In this document: positions 54,688 to 64,000 of the stretch, piece by piece
Position numbering within the stretch: the first letter of the stretch is position 1
Layout of the letters: every line of letters begins with the position of its first letter
NCBI RefSeq assembly: GCF_016808335.1
Contig: NC_053150.1
Location: forward strand, 40,761,607-40,825,606
Origin: Panicum virgatum
Lineage: Eukaryota; Streptophyta; Magnoliopsida; Poales; Poaceae
DNA: 64,000 nucleotides
Direction of reading: 5' to 3'
Program-made: the position numbers and the translations under genes
The notes under the pieces: generated by a model
Told to the model about the DNA's origin: nothing
Databases searched by the model: none
Seen by the model: the letters and a program-made list of their open reading frames with translations, nothing else

Positions 54688-57353
54688 ATGATTGTGTGTC
54701 CAGATATGTCGAGCAAGCTTCGTTTTCAAGTTCATTATGGTGACGGATATATTTCTCATGATGCGTATGGAGTATATCTATCAGCTTTTGAACGAAGAGA
54801 GTGCGGAATAGATAAACCCTTAGAGAGGAGTTTTGGTTCCATACGCAAATGGCTTCACGAGATATTCAATGTGAATCCAAAGACTCATTTCCTAACCATT
54901 CAGACTGTGACAAATTGGGGACCTGAAGGGAATTTCTGGGAGTTGATGCTTATAGCAAACACCGAAGAATGACAGACTTATATGCAAGTAGCTCTTGACC
55001 GCGGGTGGTCTCTTGCAATGCTAATTCAGATTCACCAGAAGGCAGCCCATTTCGGTGAAGGGTCAACAAGTACATCATCTCATATGAACCAAGCAGTGGA
55101 ACAAGAAAATGAAGATCAGAACATGCATGTCACAGAACCTGAGCCGCAAGGTATAGCTGATCAGATAGGAGAAAAAGAAGATCAGAACGTGCATGTCATT
55201 CAACCTGAACCGCAAGGTTTAGCTGATGAGGGGGAGCGGATACCTGGAATAGTGGAAGCTGTACAGAATGAAGACCAAGAGGCTCGAATGATGGAAGAAT
55301 GTGGGGACTCATCAGACGATGAGGACTACCCGTTGCTAGGTGAATGGCGAGGCAAGAGTTTTGGAAATCCAGTGATAACGGATATTAGGAGTAATGAGTA
55401 CGAATACAGAGAGAATGAGGTTGTGCAGGGGGCAAAGTATCCTAGCATTGAAGCTGTGAAAGATGCTGTGAAGCTTTGGGCTATATCGTTGAGGAAGGAA
55501 TTCAGAGTTGTGAAGTCTAGTAGCAAAGAATATGAGGTGAAGTGTGTCAATGTCGATTGTACATGGCGAGTACATGCCTACAAGGGCAAGTACAAGACAC
55601 ACTGGGAGTGTTCAATTGTTACACCACATATATGTAGATTAACTGCTGTTGCTCAAACTCACCGTAACATCACATCCACTTTCGTTGCCAAGAAGATGTA
55701 TGGGGTGATTCTGGATAAAATTGATTATGAGCCAAAATTGATAATTAGGGACATTGACGACCGTTTTCAATACAAAATCAGCTATACAAAGGTTTGGCGG
55801 GCAAAACAAAAGGTGTTTGAGATGAGATTTGGCACATATGAGGCATCATATGATAACCTGGCTCACATGCTGTCAGCAATTGTGCAGAGAAATCCTGGAA
55901 GCGCGGCTGATACCTACATTGTACCGAGTTTAGATGGGGGACCTGGGTTTCTGCTTCGTGCTTTCTTCTGCCTTGGTGCATGTGTGAGGGCATTTATGTA
56001 TTGTCTTCCTGTTCTATATATTGATGGCACATTCTTGACAGGAAGATATAAGGGGACAATACTGACAGCGATTGGAGTTGATTGCAACAAGCAGGTGGTT
56101 CCCATCGCCTTTGCTTTTGTTGAGAATGAGAACACAGAGAGCTGGTACTGGTTCCTTGAACGTGTGAAGATTCACGTTGTTGCTGGAAGGCCTGATGTTT
56201 GCCTCATCAGTGACAGACATGCTGGTCTTCTAGCAGCAATAAGGCAACTACATGAAGGAAGTCGAGGACAGCCTCCTCTATGGCCAGATGTTGTGAGTAG
56301 GTGGTGCATAAGGCATATGGGTGCAAACTTTTATGAGCACTTCAAGAATAAGAAACTTATGAATTTGTTCAAGAGATTGTGCACTCAGAATCAGCAGCGG
56401 AAGTTTGATGCATTGTGGCAGGTTCTATATAACATGTGCGCTGAGCTGCTCAAGGAACAGGCCTCAACCTCAGCCGGAGACGTTCCGGCGGCGGACCTTT
56501 AACACAGTGGATTAAGGATGCACCTAAGGAGAAGTGGTCAATTCTATACGACACTGGTGGTCGACGATATGGGATCGAGACAACCAACCACGCAGTGTGT
56601 TACAATATGGTAATGCGTCATGTTCGTGGATTTCCTCTTGTTGGCATAGTTGAATTCATCATGTACGGATGCACAAGGTACTTCAGAGAGCGGTACCAGG
56701 CAGCTGCTGTCTTACTTAATAATCCAGATGCGATTTTTTGTAATAGGGTCACTAACTACATGAAAGAAAAGATTGAAAAGGCTCAATATCACAGAGTGGT
56801 CTCTATGGGCACAAAGGATCAAAGGTTTGAGGTTTCATGCAAGGACAGGACAGGGCAGGGTGTCCGCAGACAAAGGGTCGTTCAGGATTGCTTGATAACG
56901 CCGGAAGGCAATGTTTTTTGCAGATGCAAGAAGCCACAGCTTCTTCACTTACCATGCTCCCATGTCATTGCGGCATGTTCAGAATCTGAGTTGGATCCTG
57001 GGGTTTTTGTTTCACAATATTACAGAAAAGAAACCGCTGTGCACAATTTGGGGCCATGAGATATATGGCATAGGTAGTTTGGGATCATTCACTACACCAA
57101 ATATCTCTCCAATGTACATTCCCAATCCAGATGCTAGGAGAGGGGTAGATCGACGGCAGACACTTCGTATCCGTAACGGAATGGATGAGTCTGAGGCAGG
57201 AAAGAAGAAAAAAGATGCAACATGTGTGGAGCAGATGGTCACACTTATAAGAAGTGCCCTAAAATGCAAGAAGATAATGCTGGTGCTGAGGTTGGACCTT
57301 CTGGAAATCCCACCGATGGATTGCCTCCGGATTTTGGAGCCCGTCACGTCTAG
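54688..57353 (+). pseudogene. MULE transposase, frameshifted
   Basis: A MuDR-family transposase that would cut at the TIRs. In order: an N-terminal domain (54706-54969), an acidic linker, the MuDR DNA-binding region (FRVVKSSSKEYEVKC...CTWRVHA, about 55500-55580), the DDE catalytic core with YIDGTF (about 56020) and LISDRHAG (about 56205), a SWIM zinc finger CRC...CSH (about 56925-56970), and a zinc knuckle (CGADGHTYKKC, about 57227-57261) before TAG at 57351-57353. Breaks: in-frame TGA at 54970-54972, a frame change between about 56440 and 56515, and further changes near 57045 and 57215. It is therefore inactive as it stands. Confidence 0.9.
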
Positions 57354-57778
57354 ATTTTGTTATGTGTGCATATGTATTTGAACCAGATGTATGGATATGT
57401 ATTCCGACCTGTATGTGATAATTATATTTCGTTATGTATGGATATGTATTTGCACCAGATTGTAGCATGTAATATTACGAAGATATTTGTGTAGTAAGAT
57501 TTTTTGGTTGTAGTTCTAAATGTGTAGGTTGGTTCAATTATATTGCTCATTGAATGTAGTGTACTGAAGATAGAAGGGTAGTTACGAATCATAAATTTTC
57601 GGTTTGCAATACAGTTTTGTAAACAATGCTACGATTATAAAGTAGAGGACTAAGGCGTTCGTACTACTAGATACTTGATCAATGAAAAGCATGGCATGTG
57701 CAACACGATAACCTCGTGTTGTGAGTAAACCTAACATGCCTTAGGAAATGTAAAATGCCGGGATTACATGGTGGTGCT

Positions 57779-58290
57779 TTACTGAGTGCACCGGGGATAT
57801 TTTCCCTTCCTAATAGCTTCAGACCCTGCTTCCTTAGCACGGCGGGCCCTCTCTCGCTTCCTCTCCCTATCAGCTTCACGTTCCTCTGCCTTCTGACGTT
57901 CCACTTCTGCAATCCTCTTCTGAATCTATTCCTGTTTTTTCTTGCGCTTCTCCTCCATCTGTTCTTCATGCATCATTCGTTGCCACATTTGTGCAGCCCA
58001 CCTTGCTTGACGCTCCACGTGATCCTTATCCTGCTGAGATTGCTCGGTGTCTAACCACTGCACGAAATCACATAGAGGCGGTGGAGTCTTCCCCCAAATC
58101 ATGTTAGAAGTCATTACTAGATCTGAAAGTAACAAACTCTGATAGTGTTTTGTAGTACCTTTGCTCGATCCTTGCCGTAATGCTTGGGCGGGTCGTACTC
58201 GTAATTCTCGCACATGAAGAATCTCTTGCCAAAGTCGTCCCCCAAAACCCTTGATTTCATTAGTTTGCACAGGAATCCGCAAAAACACAT
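57779..58290 (-). pseudogene. GRF-type zinc-finger gene inside the MULE
   Basis: Minus strand, driven from the right TIR and convergent with the transposase. The first part reads MCFCGFLCKLMKS, then GKRFFMCENYEYD, which is the GRF zinc finger (CxCG, then a Cys after the RFF). A donor GTACT at 58154-58158 ends this exon. The second exon encodes PPPLCDFVQWLDTEQ and a long charged, coiled-coil-like tail rich in Glu, Lys, Arg to TAA at 57779-57781. A TAG at 57926-57928 interrupts the tail in frame. Start is uncertain: ATG at 58290 is the first in-frame Met, but the frame is open to 58383. GRF fingers bind single-stranded DNA in known proteins; a role in transposition is inference. Confidence 0.7.
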
Positions 58291-58906
58291 AGGCACCTGG
58301 GCTCCTTGGGGGACTGTTTCCGTCACCTTATTCCATAGAATGTAGGTGGATCCTGAGGATGCTATGTTGTTGAGCCATGGCAATCACAAGTGAGTAATTA
58401 GATTGCTAATATACTATACCAACGCTAATCATTATCAGTAACTACACCTAAATGTACCACTAACCACTCCTAATAATAATTAAACTGATTGCTAAACTAT
58501 TTTCTAACATTTTCTAAAAAAATTCTAACATTTTCTAAATTTTTCTATAATTTTTTAATATTATCTTCCAATTTTTAAGACTTTCTAATACTTCTCTAAT
58601 AATTTTCTAGTACTTTCTAATACTTAATCTAACACTAAATGTACTGTATCAATGCTAATCATTACAAGTAACTGCACCTAAATGTACCACTAATCACTCC
58701 TAACAATAATTAAATTGATTGCTAATCTACTGTTTCAACAAAAATAATTACAACACAATCTATTTGTAAAGCGTAGAAGAATTTTGGTTACCTGCAGTTG
58801 CCGGCTCGAAAATCCGGCAGGGCTTCGCCGCTCTCCCTCCCTCCCTCTTTTTTCTTGGTTTCTGGAATTTTAGTGATGTAAATAAGGGGCGGGGGACCAG
58901 CCAACT

Positions 58907-58916
58907 CTTATATAAG
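58907..58916 (-). promoter_or_regulatory. TATA box in right MULE TIR
   Basis: CTTATATAAG, the counterpart of the left-TIR site, pointing inward to the GRF gene. Confidence 0.55.
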
Positions 58917-59328
58917 GGTGGTAGAGCCGATCGCCCAGCAGCCGGGCGGCCAGGGCCGGCCGCCCAGCTGCCGGGCGGCCGGGGGGGCCGGCCGCCCCGC
59001 TGTCGGGCGACCGGCCCCCAGGGACCTGCGCGCAATTATTTGAACAAAAGTTTTTGCACAAAAGCCCCTGCCGCCCCTCTGTCGGGCGGCCAGGTCCCGG
59101 CCGGGCGGGCGGGGTATATTCCTGTAAATTTCCAAATCGAAAATATATTTTTGTAAAAAATGAAAATAAAAAATATAAAAATAAAAAAACCGCAGGAAAG
59201 AAACTTCGTCGTCACGGCCCGTTCCGTTCCGGCTTTATGGGCCGCACATTCCGCACGGCCCGTTTCCATCTCGTGCCGGCCCACCCGTCCGTGCCCTTTC
59301 CCCTCCCGCAAGCGAAAGCCCCCGAACA

Positions 59329-59868
59329 ATGTCCACCGCCGCGGACGACGACGCCGACTACCACAGCTCCGGCGGATCCGTCATGCCCGACGTCCTCGCC
59401 AAGGGCCGCGAGGCCTGCTACAAGGTAGATCCCTCACCCCCTCCCGACCCCTCCTCACCTAACTCTCCGGCCTTCCGCCGCTGACGAGAGGCGCGCGCAC
59501 CCTCCTCCGTCCTCCGCAGGCGCGGGATGCCTTCTACGCGTGCGTGGAGAAGCACGCGGACAAGAAGCCCGCCGAGATCGCCACCATGGGGCTCCTCTAT
59601 CCCGCCGACTGCAAGAAGTCCCGCGCCAACTTCGTCAGCAACTGCCGCCCCACCTGGGTAAGCACTCGCCGTCGGCGCTTAGCCCCCAGCACGATTTTGC
59701 GCGCTTCCTGCTTTCTCTTCGTGGCACTCGGTTAAATTGGCGATTCCGCAGGTGAAGCACTTCGACCGGCAGTACTGCGCCAAGAAGCGGGTGCAGAGGC
59801 TGCTCGCCGGCGACGAGGACCGCCGGGGCCCCATCTCGCTTCCCCAGCCCTACACCTTCAAGCAATAG
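59329..59868 (+). CDS. COA6: Cytochrome c oxidase assembly factor 6 (COX6B-like, CHCH fold)
   Basis: A mitochondrial intermembrane-space protein that helps deliver copper to complex IV subunit COX2. Exons 59329..59424, 59520..59657 and 59752..59868, GT-AG introns, all phase 0, joining to 116 residues. The diagnostic CX9C (CYKARDAFYAC) and CX10C (CKKSRANFVSNC) pairs are present; this CX9C-CX10C spacing separates COA6 from ordinary COX6B subunits. No cleavable presequence, as expected for a disulfide-relay substrate. Start chosen as the first ATG with in-frame acidic N-terminus (MSTAADDDADY). The MULE ends only 135 bases upstream, so it sits in the proximal promoter or 5' UTR. Confidence 0.92.
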
Positions 59869-61074
59869 GTAGCCCTCCTGGGTTTCTGTTTTTGGTATTG
59901 AGCTGAATTGGATCAGTACTACTTTGGTATCCGGATGCAATAGTGTTGGTTCCAGGCTTGATATCGTTTAGATGTGATGCATATGTGATGTGTAGCAGTA
60001 CATTGCTCCCGATGCTAAAGGATGAACAAATTTGTATGTGAATTTTTAAATATTAAGATATCCCCTATTTCACATGTGATTTGCATACTTTTATTCTGAT
60101 GGGTGCTGGAATTCTTATTGAACCTTTTGTTCTTTCATGGCTTGTTTCAACTTATAACCAGGTCGCTTGAAATAAGAATGCCAGTTACCATCTTAGCTAA
60201 AATCCGTTAAACCATTGGTGTATTTCAGTCTATCATCCACAATGTTTATAGCTCTTCTGAAATATAATTTTTATAGCTATGGAAGTTCCTTTTATTATTA
60301 TTATATCGAGATCGGAGATTCTGATTCATTCTTGAAATAAGGCAATTACAAACATCCTGAAACACAGTAGTAACCCACAGTTTAAATAACTACCTTACCA
60401 GATTTCATGATGCCCTGGTGCTTCATTGCCTTTTACAGTGTTGTCAAATTGACACCTCCCAACTCCCAAGTCCCAACCTGTACGAATTTCGAGTGCCAAC
60501 TAGTATTCACAGATGCAGATTGTTGTTCAACCACCACCTATCTACCATTATGTTTTCTGTAACTATTTTTTATGTATCTGTATGTATTTGGGTTTTGGGC
60601 TTTTGGTTCTTGTGGTTTTCTTCAAGTCTTTGAACTGATTTTGCACGCAATGCTGGCCTCTTTGATCTGCATTCATTGGGCCTCTTTAGGTGTTCAATTA
60701 AACATACCAGGACTGTTAGGATTGAGTATTCCATTGGCGTTCCTTGTGTCTGTCTCCTAATGCTTCCATTCAAGAGCCTGTACCTTTGGTCCATCATCAA
60801 TACCCAGTTTGGCGATTTGTCATATTGTCCTGTTACATGAACTCTGATCATGAAAGGGACAGCTAATTTTGTTTTGCTCACTGCATTTGACCTTGTTCTA
60901 GGTACTTCATGCTATGGTCGACAAACCTGATGTTTGAATAACATTATGCCATTGGCTGTAACAGAGGAACAATTTTTTGACACTAAACAGCTATATGATC
61001 TATAGATTTTCATTAGAAGATGAACCTGTATTTTATGGCTTGAGATGGATATGTAAATCAATCATTTGATGTTC
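59869..61074. other. COA6 downstream region, no gene supported
   Basis: AT-rich, short ORFs only; includes the COA6 3' UTR. Confidence 0.5.
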
Positions 61075-61089
61075 TGTTTATCTCCTTTT

Positions 61090-61422
61090 GCCTAAGGTTG
61101 TTAGCCCGAGTGGTGCGAAGCAACCGGCAGCACCCCACAGGTGGGGGGTTCGAACCCCCACCGGGGCGAATTTCCCCGCCTGTGGGAAAAAAACCCCCTC
61201 GCTGTGCTCCTGATAGCTTGGGCTGTGTTGTCAGCCTGGCCCGGCCTGGCGTCACGGTTTCCCGGCCCAGTGGGTAACGGTCCCAGCCCGGGTAACGGTT
61301 CCAGGAATGGCACCAGACCCAAGGTCAGAAAGAGCCGGGGTTCGGGGGGTTTCTCGGCCTGCGTTAGAAGGCCTCCTTCTTATAAGAATGCTCGGGGGGC
61401 GGCTAGCCCCTCGCAGGTCGAG
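61090..61422 (+). mobile_element. tRNA-derived SINE, 333 bp
   Basis: Pol III promoter boxes: A box TAGCCCGAGTGG near 61109 and B box GGTTCGAACCC near 61147. Flanked by a perfect 15-bp target duplication TGTTTATCTCCTTTT (61075-61089, 61423-61437). The 3' end lacks a long A tail but is followed by a T-rich run. The family is not recognised. Confidence 0.8.
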
Positions 61423-61437
61423 TGTTTATCTCCTTTT

Positions 61438-63426
61438 TATTTTCTTTTTATAAGAAAGATTTTTGAAACAGTCACTTGTTCATTCGGTTATATCCATGTT
61501 TTCCTATATGGATTAATGGACACGGTGTTTTATAGTGATTTTTAGTTTATATCTTTTTATTTCTATTATAGTGCCGTAGAAATTTTTTTGTCATTTAGCA
61601 TGTCTTGAGTTAGAAATCGAAGATGCACATACCTATGAAATTAGTCCGATTGGCTTGACTAGAGGGTTATATATAGGTTCTGCGGTGATATAGGATATAA
61701 GCAATTTTGTTGAAAGGGATTGGATAGCTGCTCTGGAATTATGTTTAAATTTTAAACTTTTTTGAATGATTTTATTAAATTTAAAACTTAAGAGTTAAGA
61801 CCCAGGTTTTATACTTTTGATCTTGTTGGGTATCAAAGTTCATCAGAGCTGGGAATACCAGGCTGACAGTGTCAACACAAATGATTCAACTTAAACTGCA
61901 CATGGGAAACCAAACTACATAGTAAACTAGGACAACTTTGATCTCATCCGACTCTAGTTTTCTTTATCACAACCTGATAATGGTGAAGCTCTGTTGTTCA
62001 TCTCAGAATTTCACTGTGTCCACCATTGCTAATTCTTTCTGCCAACAACTTTTTCAGTCCCTGCATATATAAATGATATAAATGAAGAATATCAATGATC
62101 CTGTTCTTCGAGAAACATTGTTTTCAAACGCTGAAATCAAATATGATGAACAATTTGTCTTAAAGAACCTTGAGCCAACTAATTATTTGTACCTTGAGAA
62201 ATCATAATCAAAACTGGCACACGCACTGCCAAACAACAGCATCTCTGAAAAGTTTTTATCTCCATAAAATTAACAAATATTTAGTTCGGCAAGGATTTGG
62301 TTTGTAACTTTGTATACATGCATATCCTCTTCTGGGCTCTGTCTGCTCAGGCCTCAGGACTAAGGAGATAATTTGATTGATGTAGTTATTTTGTTGCGGT
62401 AGGTTGTGATGCTATGTGAGGTTTGGTGCCTCTTGACAATGATTGGGCATCGCACTATTTAGTATCAGGATTGATTCTGATTGTTCATTGTAAATTCCTT
62501 TTGGGAAGTCAAAAGATTAGGTAGGTTGGTACTTGGGATAGTGTTATACTCCAGATTACTTGTTTTGTACTCTCCTCTCGATTCACCAACTCATTTGTTG
62601 TAGTTCACTTTGTTTCTTTCCTCCTTTTCATTCTCGTTTGGTCCGGGTATTTAGCTTCGGATGTTTGTGATCCTTGGTGCTGTCAACTGTCGTTGTTTCT
62701 TGTGAGTTGCAATGATTGCTGCATTGTATTGCGGGTATTGTCACGATCTAGGATGGCAAACTGTTCTTTACTAGCTACTCTTGCATCACCATTAATAGAG
62801 CCGGTTCTTAAGCAACTGGGCTCATAGGCTACCAAACATGAACAGCGAGATGCTTGTTGGATGAGTTTGATAATCAAGGAACTCCAGGTTCATTCTGTCA
62901 TCTTCTGAAACCTAACCACTTATTAATAGCCTTGACGATATGTTCGAGCAAGTTATAAAATGCAAGAATTCAAGAGTCTGTTATTCACCTAAGGAGAAGC
63001 CAGATGACTCAAAATCAGTCATTCTGGTAATACGCCTGGCTACTGTCATTGTTTATTGTACGTTCCTTTGATCTTACGGCATATTGTGAAGCTTTATGTG
63101 TTTATCAAAGCAGGGTGGCAGGCAGGTGTTATATGCAGTAATGCAGGTTCTAGTGCTTCAGTCAATAATAGCTCTCTTCTGTACGCAACTGGGCTACGAG
63201 ATATGAATGGTATCGAGTTTATCCTCTAGGGTAAGTAATGGTGTTCGAAGAGTCTAGAATCTTGTGATCAACTCCCATCCTTCCCAAGATTTCGTCATTC
63301 TGTTCTCAGATCTTTGGAGAACCATGTCATCAACCTTGGCACATGCCAGGGCAGATGTGAAATGCTGTCTCACCAGCGAAGAGAGGAGAATTCCTCTGAT
63401 CCAAACTGTGGATATCCTATTCAGTA
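61438..63426. other. Intergenic, no gene supported
   Basis: AT-rich, no coding frame above about 65 codons that looks real. Confidence 0.5.
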
Positions 63427-63518
63427 CTCCCTCCATTCAAATTGTGTTTGTCTAGATACATAGCAAAATCTATATATCTAGATTTGCCAAAACAATCTAC
63501 AATTTGGAACGGACAGAG
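63427..63518. mobile_element. Short Stowaway MITE
   Basis: CTCCCTCCATTCAAATTGT and inverted ACAATTTGGAACGGACAGAG, with TA on both sides (63425-63426, 63519-63520); 92 bp, at the small end for the family. Confidence 0.8.
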
Positions 63519-63768
63519 TATGTTTGAAGAATCACTTTCAAAGCAATTGATGAACTCCGCCGCAAAAAAATGAAAGATCCCAACCGAACATTGAACGAAC
63601 ATTAACCATATTTATTCACCCACCATGTAGTTCACAAGGACGAGCACGACGTTTCAAGTCTTGCTAGGGACATCAGACAGGCAACAAACACTACTTGGGT
63701 TACACATCAGGGGCAGTATATGAACATCGCTTGCATTCTGTTCATTCGTGGCGCCATCGGCCTGGACC

Positions 63769-63988
63769 TCACGCACGGATGGCGATCCCGCCCTGCTGCG
63801 CCTCGGCGCCGGGGGCGGCCTCCGGCGCCTGCTCGTCGGCGAGCACCGGCAGGTGGCCCTTCTCCTGGAGGCTCTTCACCGTGTCGTACAGCGACTGGCT
63901 CACCGGCCGGAACTCCAGCCCCAGGTCCCGGAGCTTCTGGTTCGTAAACTTGTACGCCTGCTTCCGCGGGTTCACCTCGTCGGAGCAC
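63769..63988 (-). CDS. CCR: Cinnamoyl-CoA reductase, last exon (partial)
   Basis: Reduces hydroxycinnamoyl-CoA esters to aldehydes, the first committed step to lignin monomers, in the cytosol. Only the last exon is in the window. It starts after the acceptor GGGTGCAG (63989-63996 on minus) with one codon base, then [21 protein letters not shown] in frame, followed by [20 protein letters not shown] and GHLPVL, the conserved CCR C-terminal segment. An Ala/Glu/Pro-rich tail ends at TGA 63769-63771, as in grass CCR1-type enzymes. The NADP-binding and catalytic (KNWYCYGK) regions lie beyond the window, so a CCR-like reductase of the same family cannot be ruled out. Confidence 0.85.
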
Positions 63989-64000
63989 CTGCACCCAAAT

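Larger units (their letters stand above)
54188..59193 (+). mobile_element. Mutator-like element (MULE) with two genes, 5006 bp
   Basis: Ends GCGGTTTTTTATTTT and its inverted copy, flanked by a perfect 10-bp duplication AGGAAAGAAA (54178-54187, 59194-59203). The terminal inverted repeats are about 410-430 bp, with GC-rich blocks of GGCCGCCC repeats that differ in copy number between ends. Each TIR has an inward TATA box (CTTATATAAG) and, further in, GCAG followed by GTAACC, a splice-donor-like site. The left TIR leads into a transposase gene on +, the right one into a GRF zinc-finger gene on -. Both genes carry stops, so the copy is probably no longer autonomous. Confidence 0.92.

Noticed and set aside
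61100..61160. Possible tRNA gene (A and B boxes)
   Set aside because: No cloverleaf closes, and the boxes sit in a 333-bp unit with a 15-bp target duplication, so it is a SINE.

Overview
This is a plant nuclear window, and the gene set points to a grass, probably panicoid. The evidence is the MIR156 gene, GC-rich intron-poor monocot coding sequence, TATTTAA/TATAAA promoters, Stowaway, Harbinger, hAT and MULE elements, and very long LTRs of Ty3/gypsy chromovirus (Del/Tekay) type. I cannot name the species. From memory and unverified, rice chromosome 8 carries GAPN, FAD6, a CIPK (CIPK6) and a cinnamoyl-CoA reductase gene close together, so the host genes here look like a conserved syntenic block that has been inflated by transposons.

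Layout. 1-11215: the 3' part of a Ty3/gypsy chromovirus on + (protease, RT, RNase H, integrase, chromodomain, 3' LTR). It is split between RT and RNase H by a 4.4 kb solo LTR on - (1345-5739, TSD AACCC). 13432-15946: a degenerate hAT element with an 8-bp TSD. 17611-21591: GAPN (+, nine exons). 22218-26350: plastid omega-6 desaturase FAD6 (-, ten exons). 29012-30002: a Harbinger-like element. 31218-32567: an intronless CIPK kinase gene, with a 1.3 kb MULE just after its stop codon. 34304-37542: an orphan exon split by a 3.1 kb solo LTR. 38001-43030: a non-autonomous LTR element on -. 44037-47804: MITEs and a small hAT element. 48816 to about 50200: a MIR156 locus. 54188-59193: a 5.0 kb MULE with a decayed transposase gene and a convergent GRF-zinc-finger gene. 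59329-59868: COA6 (+, three exons). 61090-61422: a SINE. 63769-63988: the last exon of a cinnamoyl-CoA reductase (-), cut by the window edge.

The host genes act in separate pathways: cytosolic triose-phosphate oxidation giving NADPH (GAPN), plastid lipid desaturation (FAD6), calcium signalling (CIPK), phase-change miRNA (MIR156), cytochrome oxidase assembly (COA6) and lignin precursor synthesis (CCR). Nothing suggests an operon-like relationship.

The most unusual signal is inside the long LTRs. Three different LTRs (7690-11215, 1345-5739, 34399-37460) each carry a short acidic reading frame with the same architecture: an internal exon entered in phase 1, a phase-1 intron of about 1 kb with a GC-AG rather than GT-AG boundary, then a last exon ending near the LTR 3' end. 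A fourth LTR has a decayed version. A hairpin of the type GAGTAC/GTACTC lies just before the final acceptor in all four. Three LTRs also share a run of three small palindromes whose sequences differ while pairing is kept. I know of no description of this module.
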